Under the pieces are notes generated by a model. That model made no database searches. It was not told the origin of the DNA and was given only the letters and a program-made list of their open reading frames with translations. From the NCBI RefSeq assembly GCF_000716535.1, contig NZ_JNWV01000006.1:372001-436000 (forward strand): 64,000 nt of DNA, in the 5' to 3' direction. Origin of the DNA: Streptomyces flaveolus (GTDB lineage Bacteria > Actinomycetota > Actinomycetes > Streptomycetales > Streptomycetaceae). Position numbers and translations under genes: made by a program. Shown here in pieces: positions 8,996 through 17,661 of the stretch (the first letter of the stretch is position 1; each line of letters opens with the position of its first letter).

Positions 8996-9514
8996 TCAGT
9001 GGGCGGTGGAGTCGGTCAGCGGGCCGATGCGGTAGAGGACTTCGGGGTCGTGCGGGCCGTCCGTGAACAGTTCGGCGGGGAACAGCACCTCGCGGGTCAC
9101 CTGTGCGCCGTGCCGCTCGGCGAACGAGGTGAACAGCCGCTCGGAGGCGGTGTTGCCGGGCGTGATGGTGGTCTCCATCCCGGTGATCCCGTGCTCGGCG
9201 ACGAGCCGGGCGGTCAGCCCGTCCAGCAGCTTGGCGGCGATGCCGTGGCCCCGGTGGGCGGGGTCGACGGCCACCTGCCAGACGAGCAGGGTGCGGGGGC
9301 GGTCCGGCCGCAGGTATCCGGTGACGAAGCCGACCGGCTCCCCGTCCGCGCCGCGCGCCACCGCCGAGGTACCGGCGAAGTCCCGGCACCACAGCAGATA
9401 GCTGTAGGAGGAGTTCAGGTCGAGGGTTTTCGATTCCTTGGCGAGACGCCAGAGTGCGGCTCCGTCGGTCGTCGCCGGCCGTTCGATGAGCAGGTCTGCG
9501 GGTGCGGCAGTCAT
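8996..9514 (-). CDS. ectA: L-2,4-diaminobutyrate N-gamma-acetyltransferase
   Basis: EctA acetylates the gamma-amino group of diaminobutyrate with acetyl-CoA. The 172-residue GNAT protein shows the EctA pattern 'LDLNSSYSYLLWCRDFAGTS', 'VWQVAVDPAHRGHGIAAKLL' (acetyl-CoA loop, R-x-x-G-x-A) and 'ETTITPGNTASERLF'. It is the first gene of ectABCD and has an unusually AT-rich upstream region (9515-9700), where the operon promoter should lie. Confidence 0.96.
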   Translation of the reverse strand: MTAAPADLLIERPATTDGAALWRLAKESKTLDLNSSYSYLLWCRDFAGTSAVARGADGEPVGFVTGYLRPDRPRTLLVWQVAVDPAHRGHGIAAKLLDGLTARLVAEHGITGMETTITPGNTASERLFTSFAERHGAQVTREVLFPAELFTDGPHDPEVLYRIGPLTDSTAH

Positions 9515-9778
9515 GCGGCACGAATTTAGCGAGGCGAATTCGAAAATGCACGGGACTGAGTACGGGGGCTCCGCGCCGAGTCGGTGAAATGTCTGATATG
9601 ACCCGCATCAAATTGGTACAAATCGCAATCGCTGTGGAGTGTGTCACACGCTGTAAACCGCAGGAAACCCGTCGGCAAACTCCCCTGTTTAGCTCTGCAA
9701 AAAGCGGGCAGAAGAAGACGGGAAGCTATCGTCCGGAGAATTGGCGGAGTTTGTGAAAGTAATTGGAATTCGAGATGT
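9515..9778. promoter_or_regulatory. AT-rich upstream region of ectABCD
   Basis: No gene is supported in this spacer, which is far richer in A/T than its surroundings. It must carry the minus-strand ect promoter, but I cannot name a convincing -10/-35 pair. A near-perfect dyad, GTGTG-T-CACAC at 9639-9649, lies about 130 bases before ectA and could be a regulator site. Several A- or T-rich patches (near 9550, 9610 and 9700) are also present. Confidence 0.45.
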
Positions 9779-9813
9779 GAAAACGGCCCGCGCGGTGTGC
9801 GCGAGCCGTTTTC
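9779..9813. terminator. Bidirectional terminator hairpin
   Basis: GAAAACGGC (9779-9787) pairs with GCCGTTTTC (9805-9813), extended inward by CGCGC/GCGCG after one mismatch, leaving a GGTGT loop. The A/T-rich foot gives U-rich ends on both strands. It lies 32 bases past the stop of the aminotransferase gene at 9845-10945 and insulates that gene from ect. Confidence 0.85.
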
Positions 9814-9844
9814 GTTGCGTTCCGGCGTGATTACTGATCGCTGA

Positions 9845-10945
9845 TTACCGCCAGGCGTTCTCCACGGCCCGGCGGGCGGCGGCCGGGTCCACCGGCACGC
9901 CCTGCTCGGCGAGTGCCGCGCCGAGCGCCGCCAGGGAGTTCCGGACCGCGCCCCGCGTCGCGTCGGGGCCGTAGTGGTTGACGCGGATCATCTCCCGGGC
10001 CAGGGCGCCGCCACCCGCGGCCAGCGGCAGCGCCGGGTCGGTCGCCAGGGCGCGGGCCACCAGGTCGGAGGCCACCACGCCGGACGGCACCCGGAGGGTC
10101 GTGGCGACCGGCGCCGCGTCCCGCTCCTCGTACACGTACGGCTCCAGGCCCCCGCCCAGCGCCACCGCGCCGGCCCGCGAGGCCAGCGCCGCCCGCCGGT
10201 GCCGGGCCATCACCGACTCCAGGCCCGCCGACTCGATCCGCTCCAGGCACGCCTCCAGCGCCAGCATCTCCAGCTGCGCCGGAGCGTGCGGCAGCACCTT
10301 GCGGCCGGCGTCGATCCAGCGGTCCTTCCAGTCCAGCAGGGAGAGGTAGGAGCGGCGCGGGGCGTTCGGGTTGGCGGCCATCCGGGCCCACGCCCGCTCG
10401 CTCACCGAGATCGCCGACACACCCGCCGGGCCGCCCATCGCCTTCTGCGCGCCGATCACGCACAGGTCCACGCCCCACGCGTCCGGCAGCACCGGCTCCG
10501 CGCCCACGGAGGCCACCGCGTCCAGATAGAAGAGGGCACCCTGCTCCCGCACCGCCTCGCCGATCTCCGCGACCGGGTTGGTGTTGCCGGTCGCCGCCTC
10601 GGCGTGCACCAGCGACACGAAATCGATCTCCGGGTGCTCGGCGAACGCCTCCCGGATCTGCCCGGCGGTCACCGCCGTGTGGAAGGGGACCGAGATGTCG
10701 TGCACCGTGGCACCGGCGTCGCGCAGCCAGTTGCCGAAGGTCTGCCCGTAGGGGCCCGTGATCACGTTCAGGGCCACCGTGCCGGGACCGGCCGCCGCGC
10801 GGATCGCGCCCTCCAGCGGCAGCAGTGCTTCGCCCTGGGTGATCAGGACGTCCTGGCGGGTGTCCAGCAACCGGGCCACCCCGTCCTCGATGGCGGCGAA
10901 GCGCTCGGCACTCAGCGGGGGCAGGTCGAGGAAGGGGTGGGTCAC
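9845..10945 (-). CDS. Alanine-glyoxylate aminotransferase-family PLP enzyme
   Basis: A 366-residue class V aminotransferase of the alanine/serine-glyoxylate or pyridoxamine-pyruvate type. The PLP lysine is Lys168 in 'LCVIGAQKAMGGPAGVSAIS'. 'VHAEAATGNTNPVAEIGEAV' and 'LFYLDAVASVGAEPV' form the cofactor pocket. Family members move an amino group between an amino acid and glyoxylate or pyruvate; the exact pair cannot be told. It is divergent from the polar amino-acid ABC transporter at 11085-13554, so both may respond to the same nitrogen compound. ATG 10945 fits the family N-terminus; the frame is open upstream but reads into the promoter region. Confidence 0.87.
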   Translation of the reverse strand: MTHPFLDLPPLSAERFAAIEDGVARLLDTRQDVLITQGEALLPLEGAIRAAAGPGTVALNVITGPYGQTFGNWLRDAGATVHDISVPFHTAVTAGQIREAFAEHPEIDFVSLVHAEAATGNTNPVAEIGEAVREQGALFYLDAVASVGAEPVLPDAWGVDLCVIGAQKAMGGPAGVSAISVSERAWARMAANPNAPRRSYLSLLDWKDRWIDAGRKVLPHAPAQLEMLALEACLERIESAGLESVMARHRRAALASRAGAVALGGGLEPYVYEERDAAPVATTLRVPSGVVASDLVARALATDPALPLAAGGGALAREMIRVNHYGPDATRGAVRNSLAALGAALAEQGVPVDPAAARRAVENAWR

Positions 10946-11020
10946 GGCGGTGCTCTCTTCGTTTCTCGGGGGCCGATTCCCTCGATCTTAGGTCGGGGGC
11001 CCGCATGGCCATGGGTTTGA

Positions 11021-11065
11021 TTTGAGAGACTCAAACACTTCCTTATAATCGGAACCCTTAGTTCC
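11021..11065 (+). promoter_or_regulatory. Promoter with overlapping inverted repeats for the ABC transporter
   Basis: TTGAGA (11022-11027) and TATAAT (11044-11049) are separated by 16 bases, giving a near-consensus housekeeping promoter, which is rare in Streptomyces. The -35 box sits inside the dyad TTTGAG-AGA-CTCAAA (11021-11035). A second dyad, GGAAC-N5-GTTCC (11051-11065), covers the expected transcription start. This layout suggests repression by a protein bound over the promoter. AGGAG at 11071-11075 is the ribosome site for ATG 11085. Confidence 0.7.
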
Positions 11066-11084
11066 CCGACAGGAGATCTCCCCC

Positions 11085-11933
11085 ATGAAAACGCTCGTCG
11101 GGCGCCGGACCCGCCTTCTGGCCGCCACCACCGCGACCGCCGCACTCGTGCTCGTCGCGGCCAGCTGCTCCTCCAGCGACTCGGGGAGCGGCAAGACCAC
11201 GGTCAAGGGCGTCCACCTGGTCAAGGGCGGTCAGCTGACCACCTGCACCCACCTGCCGTACCCGCCGTTCCAGTCGGAGGTGAACGGCAAGGTGCAGGGC
11301 TTCGACGTCTCCCTCATCGACCTCGTCGCCAAGGATCTCGGCGTCAAGCAGCAGATCCTCGACACCCCCTTCGAGAACTTCAAGACGGGCGCCTTCCTGA
11401 ACTCGGGCGAGTGCGACCTGGCCGCCGCCGGCATGACCATCACCGCCGAGCGCAAGAAGAACGTCGACTTCTCCGACCCGTACTTCGAGGCCACCCAGGC
11501 CGTCCTCGTCGACAAGAACAGCGGGATCAACTCGCTCGCCGACGTCAAGGCCAAGGGCAAGAAGCTCGGCGCCCAGGCGCAGACCACCGGCGAGGACTAC
11601 GTCAAGAGCAAGGGCTACGACCCGATCTCCTTCGAGTCCTCCGACGCCGTCCTCAACGGCCTGCGCACGGGCCAGGTCCAGGCCGTCGTCATCGACTTCC
11701 CGGTCGTCCAGGGCTGGCTGAAGGACAAGGCGAACGCGGACAAGTTCAAGGTCGTCGACAACCTCAAGACCGGTGAGCAGTACGGCTTCACCGTGAAGAA
11801 GGGCAACAAGCCGCTGCTCGACGCCATCAACAAGGCGATCAGGACCGCCAAGGCCGACGGCACCTACAAGAAGATCTACGAGCAGTGGATCGGCCCCTAC
11901 GACGCCTCCGTCGCCTCTCCCGCCGCCTCATGA
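11085..11933 (+). CDS. Polar amino-acid ABC transporter, substrate-binding lipoprotein
   Basis: A 282-residue family 3 solute-binding protein. A basic N-terminus and hydrophobic segment lead to the lipobox 'LVAASC' with lipidated Cys28, so it is tethered to the outer face of the membrane. The mature part has the HisJ/GlnH pattern: '[20 protein letters not shown]', '[20 protein letters not shown]', '[17 protein letters not shown]' and '[19 protein letters not shown]'. It delivers an amino acid or related amine to the permease encoded next. Its stop overlaps the permease start (ATGA), and the promoter is at 11021-11065. The ligand is unknown; the place next to ectABCD makes an ectoine-like or diamino ligand possible but unproven. 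Confidence 0.93.
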   Translation: MKTLVGRRTRLLAATTATAALVLVAASCSSSDSGSGKTTVKGVHLVKGGQLTTCTHLPYPPFQSEVNGKVQGFDVSLIDLVAKDLGVKQQILDTPFENFKTGAFLNSGECDLAAAGMTITAERKKNVDFSDPYFEATQAVLVDKNSGINSLADVKAKGKKLGAQAQTTGEDYVKSKGYDPISFESSDAVLNGLRTGQVQAVVIDFPVVQGWLKDKANADKFKVVDNLKTGEQYGFTVKKGNKPLLDAINKAIRTAKADGTYKKIYEQWIGPYDASVASPAAS

Positions 11934-12763
11934 CGGATACGGAGACGACCCTCCAGCCGAAGAAGAAGGGGCTGACCCGGCGTCAGAAGCGCAGTCTGTC
12001 GCGCGGCGTCCAGTACGCCGTCTTCGCCGCCGCCGTGATCGCCTTCGCGGTCACGGCCGACTGGGACCGGCTGCAGAACCAGTTCGCCCAGGCGGACATC
12101 GCGAAGCAGATGTTCCCGGACGTCATCACGCTGGCGCTGAAGAACACCGTGCTCTACACGCTGTCCGGCTTCGTCGTCGGACTCGTCCTCGGCATGGTCA
12201 TCGCGCTGATGCGGCTGTCCTCCGTGGGCCCCTACCGCTGGCTGGCGGGCGTCTACATCGAGATCTTCCGCGGGCTGCCCGCCCTGCTGATCTTCATCTT
12301 CGTCGGCGTGGCCGTGCCGCTGGCGTTCCCGGGCACGGAGATCCCCGGCGGCACCTACGGCAAGGTCGCCCTCGCGCTCGGCCTGGTCTCGGCCGCGTAC
12401 ATGGCGGAGACCATCCGCGCCGGCATCCAGGCCGTGCCCAAGGGGCAGATGGAGGCGGCCCGTTCGCTCGGCTTCTCGCCCGCCAAGGCCATGGTCTCCA
12501 TCATCGTCCCGCAGGCCTTCCGGATCATCCTGCCGCCGCTCACCAACGAACTCGTCCTGCTCTTCAAGGACTCCTCGCTGGTGCTGTTCCTCGGCGTCAC
12601 ACTGGAGGAGCGGGAACTGTCCAAGTTCGGCCGCGACCTCGCCAGCACGACCGCCAACTCCACGCCGATCCTGGTCGCGGGCCTGTGCTACCTGCTGGTC
12701 ACCATCCCGCTCAGCTTCGTCGTCCGCCGTATGGAATCCAAGGCCCAGGAGGCGATCCGGTGA
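11930..12763 (+). CDS. Amino-acid ABC transporter permease
   Basis: A 277-residue inner-membrane permease of the HisM/GlnP type. After a basic cytoplasmic lead ('[17 protein letters not shown]') come about five or six membrane segments. The conserved ATPase-coupling loop is '[28 protein letters not shown]' in part (residues about 155-185), ending in the 'EAARSLG' motif. It starts at ATG 11930, overlapping the previous stop by four bases, and its own stop overlaps the ATPase start. Only one permease gene is present, so it probably works as a homodimer. Confidence 0.93.
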   Translation: MTDTETTLQPKKKGLTRRQKRSLSRGVQYAVFAAAVIAFAVTADWDRLQNQFAQADIAKQMFPDVITLALKNTVLYTLSGFVVGLVLGMVIALMRLSSVGPYRWLAGVYIEIFRGLPALLIFIFVGVAVPLAFPGTEIPGGTYGKVALALGLVSAAYMAETIRAGIQAVPKGQMEAARSLGFSPAKAMVSIIVPQAFRIILPPLTNELVLLFKDSSLVLFLGVTLEERELSKFGRDLASTTANSTPILVAGLCYLLVTIPLSFVVRRMESKAQEAIR

Positions 12764-13554
12764 GCCGCCCGGAGATCGAGGTCCGCGGACTGCACAAGTC
12801 CTTCGGCGACAACGAGGTGCTGCGCGGCATCGACCTGGAGATCGGCCAGGGCGAGGTCGTCTGCGTCATCGGCCCCTCCGGCTCCGGCAAGTCGACGCTG
12901 CTGCGCTGCGTCAACCTGCTGGAGGAGCCCACCAAGGGCCAGGTCTTCGTCGGCGGCACCGAGGTGACCGACCCCGACGTCGACATCGACGCCGTGCGCC
13001 GTCGCATCGGCATGGTCTTCCAGCAGTTCAACCTCTTCCCGCACCTGAACGTCACCGAGAACCTCACGCTGCCGCAGCGCCGGGTCCTCGGGCGGGACAA
13101 GGAGACGGCCGCGCGCGTCGCCGCCGAGAACCTGGCCCGCGTCGGCCTCTCCGAGAAGGCGGACGCCTACCCGTCCTCCCTCTCCGGCGGCCAGCAGCAG
13201 CGCGTCGCCATCGCCCGCGCGCTCGCCATGGGCCCCGAGGTGATGCTCTTCGACGAGCCGACCTCCGCACTCGACCCGGAACTGGTCGGCGACGTCCTCG
13301 CCGTCATGCGCCGGCTCGCGCGGGAGGGCATGACGATGATGGTCGTCACCCACGAGATGACCTTCGCCCGCGAGGTGGCCGACCGGGTCGTCTTCATGGA
13401 CGGCGGTGTGATCGTCGAGGACGGCACCCCGGACCGGGTGATCGGCGACCCGCAGCACGAGCGCACCCGGCACTTCCTCTCCCGGCTGCTCGACCCGGCG
13501 ATGGCCGAGGTCGAGGAGGAGACCTCCGACCAGGTGGGGAAGTCCGAGGCGTAG
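12760..13554 (+). CDS. Amino-acid ABC transporter ATPase
   Basis: A 264-residue ATP-binding subunit of the polar amino-acid uptake family. Walker A 'GPSGSGKST' is at residues 38-46, the Q-loop is in '[18 protein letters not shown]', the signature 'LSGGQQQR' starts at 141, and Walker B '[14 protein letters not shown]' is at 161-174, followed by 'VVTHEM' with the H-loop histidine. All catalytic elements are intact. GTG 12760 overlaps the permease stop (GTGA), so translation is coupled. It powers import by the permease and lipoprotein encoded upstream. Confidence 0.95.
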   Translation: MSRPEIEVRGLHKSFGDNEVLRGIDLEIGQGEVVCVIGPSGSGKSTLLRCVNLLEEPTKGQVFVGGTEVTDPDVDIDAVRRRIGMVFQQFNLFPHLNVTENLTLPQRRVLGRDKETAARVAAENLARVGLSEKADAYPSSLSGGQQQRVAIARALAMGPEVMLFDEPTSALDPELVGDVLAVMRRLAREGMTMMVVTHEMTFAREVADRVVFMDGGVIVEDGTPDRVIGDPQHERTRHFLSRLLDPAMAEVEEETSDQVGKSEA

Positions 13555-13571
13555 GTCGTTAAGGTGCGAGC

Positions 13572-14663
13572 ATGAGCGATGGTGCGGTGCTGCACGTGAG
13601 GGGCCGGGTCCTGGCCGGGCCGGACGACGTCCGTGACGAGCTGTGGGTGGTCGGGGGCCGTGTCTCCTACGACCGCCCCGCCGGGGCCCGTGACACCACC
13701 ACCGTCGAGGGCTGGGCGCTGCCCGGCCTGGTCGACGCCCACTGCCACGTGGGGCTGGGTGCCGAGGGCCCGGTCGGCGCGGACACCGCCGAGAAGCAGG
13801 CGCTCACCGACCGCGAGGCGGGCACCCTGCTGCTCCGCGACGCGGGCTCGCCCTCCGACACCCGCTGGATCGACGACCGCGACGACCTCCCGAAGATCAT
13901 CCGGGCGGGCCGGCACATCGCCCGCACCCGCCGCTACATCCGCAATTACGCCTGGGAGATCGAGCCGGACGACCTCGTCGCCTACGTCGCCCAGGAGGCC
14001 CGGCGCGGCGACGGCTGGGTCAAGCTGGTCGGCGACTGGATCGACCGCGACCTCGGCGACCTGGCCCCCTGCTGGCCCCGCGAGGCGGTGGAGGCGGCCA
14101 TCGCCGAGGCCCACCGGCTCGGCGCCCGGGTCACCGCCCACTGCTTCGCCGAGAGCTCCCTGCGCGACCTGGTCGAGGCGGGCATCGACTGCATCGAGCA
14201 CGCCACCGGTCTGACCGAGGACCTGATCCCGCTGTTCGCCGAGCGGGGCGTCGCGATCGTCCCGACCCTCGTCAACATCGCCACCTTCCCCAGGCTCGCG
14301 GACGGCGGCGACAAGAAGTACCCGCGCTGGTCCGCTCATATGCGCCGGCTGCACGAGCGGCGCTACGACACCGTGCGCGGCGCCTACGACGCCGGCATCC
14401 CGGTCTTCGTCGGCACGGACGCCGGCGGCACCCTGCCGCACGGGCTGGTCGCGGAGGAGGTCGCGGAACTGGTCGCCGCGGGCATCCCGCCGGTCGACGC
14501 GCTCGCCGCCACGAGCTGGGCCGCCCGCGCCTGGCTCGGCCGGCCCGGACTGGAGGAGGGCGCCCCGGCCGACCTGGTGGTGTACGAGACCGATCCCCGG
14601 GCGGACGTACGGGTGCTGGCGGCGCCCCGGCGGGTCGTGCTGAACGGACGGGTGGTCGAGTAG
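13572..14663 (+). CDS. Amidohydrolase, imidazolonepropionase-like
   Basis: A 363-residue metal-dependent hydrolase of the amidohydrolase superfamily. Metal ligands are visible: His57 and His59 in 'DAHCHVGLG', His190 ('VTAHCFAE'), His210 ('CIEHATG') and Asp283 ('VGTDAGG'). Lys151 ('WVKLVGDW') may be the bridging lysine. The family opens cyclic amides, ureas or imidazolones. It starts 17 bases after the ABC transporter ATPase and is probably in the same transcript, so it may act on the imported compound or a product of it. No histidine-degradation genes are nearby, so a role as HutI is unlikely. Confidence 0.87.
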   Translation: MSDGAVLHVRGRVLAGPDDVRDELWVVGGRVSYDRPAGARDTTTVEGWALPGLVDAHCHVGLGAEGPVGADTAEKQALTDREAGTLLLRDAGSPSDTRWIDDRDDLPKIIRAGRHIARTRRYIRNYAWEIEPDDLVAYVAQEARRGDGWVKLVGDWIDRDLGDLAPCWPREAVEAAIAEAHRLGARVTAHCFAESSLRDLVEAGIDCIEHATGLTEDLIPLFAERGVAIVPTLVNIATFPRLADGGDKKYPRWSAHMRRLHERRYDTVRGAYDAGIPVFVGTDAGGTLPHGLVAEEVAELVAAGIPPVDALAATSWAARAWLGRPGLEEGAPADLVVYETDPRADVRVLAAPRRVVLNGRVVE

Positions 14664-14818
14664 ACGTTCCCGTGATCCCGTCGATTCCGCCCTGGAATCG
14701 AATCGGCGTGCGGAAAATCCACGTTTGAGTGAAGTAACCCTGGATCGCTGACCGTTCACCCACAGTGGGGACAAGGTTGACGTGTCCCAAGCATGTCCCG
14801 TCTGGGGGTCCCACCGCC

Positions 14819-15730
14819 TTGAACAGCAACAACTTCCGCATGCCCGCACGCCGTCTCACCGTCCTCGCGACGGCCGCGGCCCTCGCCTCGGCGCCCGTGG
14901 TCCTGGGGGGCGCGAGCGCCGCGCACGCGACCGGTGACCACGGTCGCGCCTCCGCCGTCGTCCTGCGCACCGGGCTCGACGTGTCCCTGCTCAACAAGAC
15001 CGTGAACGTCCCGCTCGCGGTCTCCCTCAACGAGGTCCACGCACCGCAGAGCGCCGACCGGACCGCGCTGTCCGCGCGGCTCGACGGCGTGAACGGCGGC
15101 AAGCCGTTCACCGTCCTCGGCGCGGACGTCGCCCAGGCCAAGGCCACGGTGACCGCGCGGGGCGCCGAGGGCTCCGTCCGGGTCGCCCACGCCAAGGTGC
15201 ACGTCCCCGGCCTGCCCCTGCTGTCCCTGATCGAGGCGGACGCGATCACCGCCAAGGCGACCTGCGAGGTCGGCAGGGCACCGGTCGCCTCCGCGAACGT
15301 CCTCGGCGCCGTCACCGTCCTCGGCAAGCGCGTCACCCTCACCGCCGGCGGCCCGGCCGAGGTGAAGGTGCCCGGCGTCGGCGAGGTCCGCCTCGACCTC
15401 TCCCAGCGGAGCACCACGACCCGTACGGCCGCCGCCACCGCTCTCGAACTCAAGGTCTCCGTCAACCCGTTGAAGCTGAACGTGGCCGACGTCGAGGGCA
15501 CGGTCACCCTGGCCAAGGCCACCTGCGAGTCCCCGATGGCCCCGCCCACCGGGACCCCGGTCCCGAGCCACGACCCGGCCGGCGGGCCCCGCCCCCAGGG
15601 CGCCCCCGCCGAAGCGGGCCTCGCGGAGACCGGCGGCAGCTCGGCGACCCCGTACATCGCGGGCGGCGCACTCGCCCTGCTGCTGGCGGGCGGCGGAGCG
15701 GTGGCGGTGGCCCGACGCCGGAAGGGCTGA
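14819..15730 (+). CDS. LAETG-anchored secreted protein (SCO1860 family)
   Basis: A 303-residue exported protein. A signal peptide at about residues 8-37 ends 'GGASAAHA'. The mature part is rich in beta-type Val/Thr/Ala repeats with no known catalytic motif. The C-terminus carries the sortase signal 'LAETG' (268-272), a membrane helix and an 'RRRKG' tail. LAxTG is the motif used by class E sortases in Streptomyces, so the protein should be fixed to the cell wall. TTG 14819 is chosen because GGGGG lies ten bases upstream; ATG 14840 is an alternative with no ribosome site. The frame is open to 14765 but that part has no signal-peptide character. Function beyond surface display is unknown. Confidence 0.88.
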   Translation: MNSNNFRMPARRLTVLATAAALASAPVVLGGASAAHATGDHGRASAVVLRTGLDVSLLNKTVNVPLAVSLNEVHAPQSADRTALSARLDGVNGGKPFTVLGADVAQAKATVTARGAEGSVRVAHAKVHVPGLPLLSLIEADAITAKATCEVGRAPVASANVLGAVTVLGKRVTLTAGGPAEVKVPGVGEVRLDLSQRSTTTRTAAATALELKVSVNPLKLNVADVEGTVTLAKATCESPMAPPTGTPVPSHDPAGGPRPQGAPAEAGLAETGGSSATPYIAGGALALLLAGGGAVAVARRRKG

Positions 15731-16112
15731 GGGAGCAGCCCGGCTGACGCCGGGGGGCCCGCGGCCGGGCGGGGGGCTGATCAGGGCCGATGCCGGTCAC
15801 GCCCGTGGCGGGGTCCGGGCGGGGCGCGGGTGTGCGCGCCGACCGCCGGGTTCCGGGCGAGTGCGAGGGTGTGTTCTTCGCCGGGTTCCGGGTGAGGGGG
15901 GCCCGCTGGGTTCCGGGTCGCGCGGGTGCGTTCCCCGCCGGGGGAACGCGACCGACGGGGGCTCGCTCCGCCGGTCAGCGGCGGGCCACTCGCGGGCGGC
16001 CCTGGCCCAGGCCCGGGCCGGTCCCGGCGTTCCCCGGCCGGCCCGGCGTGCCCGGCGCTGCCCGGCCGCCCCGGCGCTGCCCGGCGACCCCGGCGTGCCG
16101 TGGCCGGTCTGG
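15731..16112. other. Gene-free GC-rich spacer with short repeats
   Basis: No coding region is supported in these 382 bases; the open frames have low-complexity Pro/Gly/Arg translations and no ribosome sites. GGGTTCCGGG occurs three times (15848-15857, 15883-15892, 15908-15917) at spacings of 35 and 25 bases. CCCGGCGCTGCCCGGC occurs twice (16051-16066 and 16070-16085). These may fold, and could help end transcription between the convergent LAETG and FMN reductase genes, but no clean terminator was seen. Confidence 0.6.
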
Positions 16113-16709
16113 TCACCCCGGGTAGGGTGCCCTCTCCCGGCCGGCCCGGAGCGTGGACGCCCACCAGGCCAGTTGGTCCAGCAGGGTCTTGGCGTAGCCC
16201 GGGGCCCCGGGGTCGAGGGGCTCGCCGTCCTGCCACGCGGCGAAGTAGTTCGGGAAGGCCAGCCCGTCCCGGACGGTCACCGCGTGCAGTTCGGTCAGCA
16301 CGTTCTCCAGGTGCAGCACGGCGTGCCGGCCACCGGCCGCGCCGCCGTAGCTGACGAAGGCGACGGGCTTCGCCGTCCACTGCGTGAAGTGCCAGTCGAT
16401 GGCGGCCTTCAGGGAGGCCGGGTAGCTGTGGTTGTACTCCGGGGTGACGACGACGAACGCGTCGGCCTCCTCCAGGGCCGAGGTCAGCCTGGCCATCCCG
16501 GCGGGCCGGGGATAGTCGTCACCGGCGAACTTCGGCGAGGCCGCGGGCAGCGCCAACGGCAGGTCGATGTCGGCCAGATCGACGACGTCCACCTCGAACC
16601 CGCCGTGGGCGCGCGCCTGTTCTGCCACCCACGACCCCACGACCGGGCCGAACCGCCCCTCCCGGACACTTCCCACAATGATCAGCAACCTGTGCGTGGT
16701 GTTCTCCAT
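16113..16709 (-). CDS. NADPH-dependent FMN reductase family protein
   Basis: A 198-residue flavodoxin-fold reductase. The FMN phosphate loop is 'IIVGSVREGRFGPVVGSWV' near residues 8-26, and 'FVVVTPEYNHSYPASLKAAI' (75-95) is the family signature. 'FVSYGGAAGGRHAVLHL' lines the flavin. Such enzymes reduce FMN, quinones or azo compounds with NAD(P)H. ATG 16709 is chosen because GAAGG lies eight bases upstream; GTG 16718 is in frame but poorly spaced. It is divergent from the XRE-family regulator at 16822, so that protein may control it. Confidence 0.9.
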   Translation of the reverse strand: MENTTHRLLIIVGSVREGRFGPVVGSWVAEQARAHGGFEVDVVDLADIDLPLALPAASPKFAGDDYPRPAGMARLTSALEEADAFVVVTPEYNHSYPASLKAAIDWHFTQWTAKPVAFVSYGGAAGGRHAVLHLENVLTELHAVTVRDGLAFPNYFAAWQDGEPLDPGAPGYAKTLLDQLAWWASTLRAGRERAPYPG

Positions 16710-16821
16710 GCCCACCACCTTCGGCCGCCCCGCACCCGGTGACCAGGCCGGGCGCAGGCTGGCCCCCGCAGGGCCACGCTGAGCCCTCCACCCGCGGCGG
16801 ACGCCGCCCTATCCTCGCCCC

Positions 16822-17652
16822 ATGGGCACACCATTGGGGGACTTCGTCCGGGCCAAGCGCGACAGCGTCCAGCCGGTGACGCTGGGGCTGCCGGAGCGAG
16901 GCCGCCGCCGGTCACCGGGCCTGCGCCGGCTGGACCTGGCCGCGCGGGCCGGCATCAGCGTCGAGTACCTGACGAGGATCGAGCAGGGCCGGGACCGCAA
17001 CCCCTCGATCGCGGTGGTGAACGCCCTCGCCGACGCGCTCGGTCTCGACCCGGCCGAACGCGACCACCTGCGCTACCTCGCGAAGATCACCGGCGGCGAG
17101 TGCACCGCCCACAACCGCCCCGCCCCGGCCCGCCGGGACGTCCGGCCCCCGGTGCTGCGCACCCTGCGCCTGCTGGAGCCGGGCATCGCCGTGGTGACGA
17201 ACCGGCTGGGCGACATCCTTGCCCACACCAGCGGCTACGCGGCGCTGACCGGTGGCACCGGGCTGCTCGACGCCGACGCCCCGAACCTCACGCGGTACGT
17301 CTTCACCGACCCGCGCGCCCGCGCGTTCTTCGCCGACTGGGACGCCGTCGCGGACGAGCAGGCCTTCGACCTGTGGCTCGGCCCGACCGTCGAGAACTCG
17401 GAATGGCTGACCGCCGAACTCGCGCCCGTGGCCGGTCCCGAGTTCACACGCCGCCTGAACCCGCATGTGGTGCCCCCGCGCGGAACGCTCCGGCTGAACC
17501 ACCCGACGGGCCCCGAACTCCGCCTCGACCGCCAGACGCTGGACATCCCGGACGACGCCCAGCAGCTCGTGGTGTTCCTGGCGGCCGACGAGGAGACGGA
17601 ACGCGCGGTGGAACGGCTCCGGGACCGCCCGAGGCTGCGGGCGATCTCCTGA
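16822..17652 (+). CDS. XRE-family regulator with MmyB-like ligand domain
   Basis: A 276-residue regulator. An N-terminal XRE helix-turn-helix (about residues 28-80, 'LDLAARAGISVEYLTRIEQG') is followed by an MmyB-like PAS-related domain ('ILAHTSGYAALTGG', 'RYVFTDPRARAFFADWDAVA', 'RLNHPTGPELRLDRQTLDIP'). This family is large in Streptomyces; several members sit divergent to a dehydrogenase or reductase gene and control it. Here it is divergent from an FMN reductase, with 112 bases between starts, and convergent with cobC with nine bases between stops. The ligand is unknown; fatty-acid binding has been proposed for the fold. Confidence 0.92.
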   Translation: MGTPLGDFVRAKRDSVQPVTLGLPERGRRRSPGLRRLDLAARAGISVEYLTRIEQGRDRNPSIAVVNALADALGLDPAERDHLRYLAKITGGECTAHNRPAPARRDVRPPVLRTLRLLEPGIAVVTNRLGDILAHTSGYAALTGGTGLLDADAPNLTRYVFTDPRARAFFADWDAVADEQAFDLWLGPTVENSEWLTAELAPVAGPEFTRRLNPHVVPPRGTLRLNHPTGPELRLDRQTLDIPDDAQQLVVFLAADEETERAVERLRDRPRLRAIS

Positions 17653-17661
17653 CAGAGCCTC

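Noticed and set aside
9530..9780. A small gene or sRNA in the spacer between ectA and the aminotransferase gene
   Set aside because: The short plus-strand frames lack ribosome sites and codon bias, and the nearby hairpin is explained as the terminator of the aminotransferase gene.
15848..15917. Three GGGTTCCGGG repeats as a possible CRISPR array
   Set aside because: The repeats are only 10 bases with unequal spacing, and no cas gene is present.
15790..16742. Overlapping open frames in and beyond the spacer after the LAETG gene
   Set aside because: Low-complexity translations, no ribosome sites, and overlap with the FMN reductase gene on the other strand.
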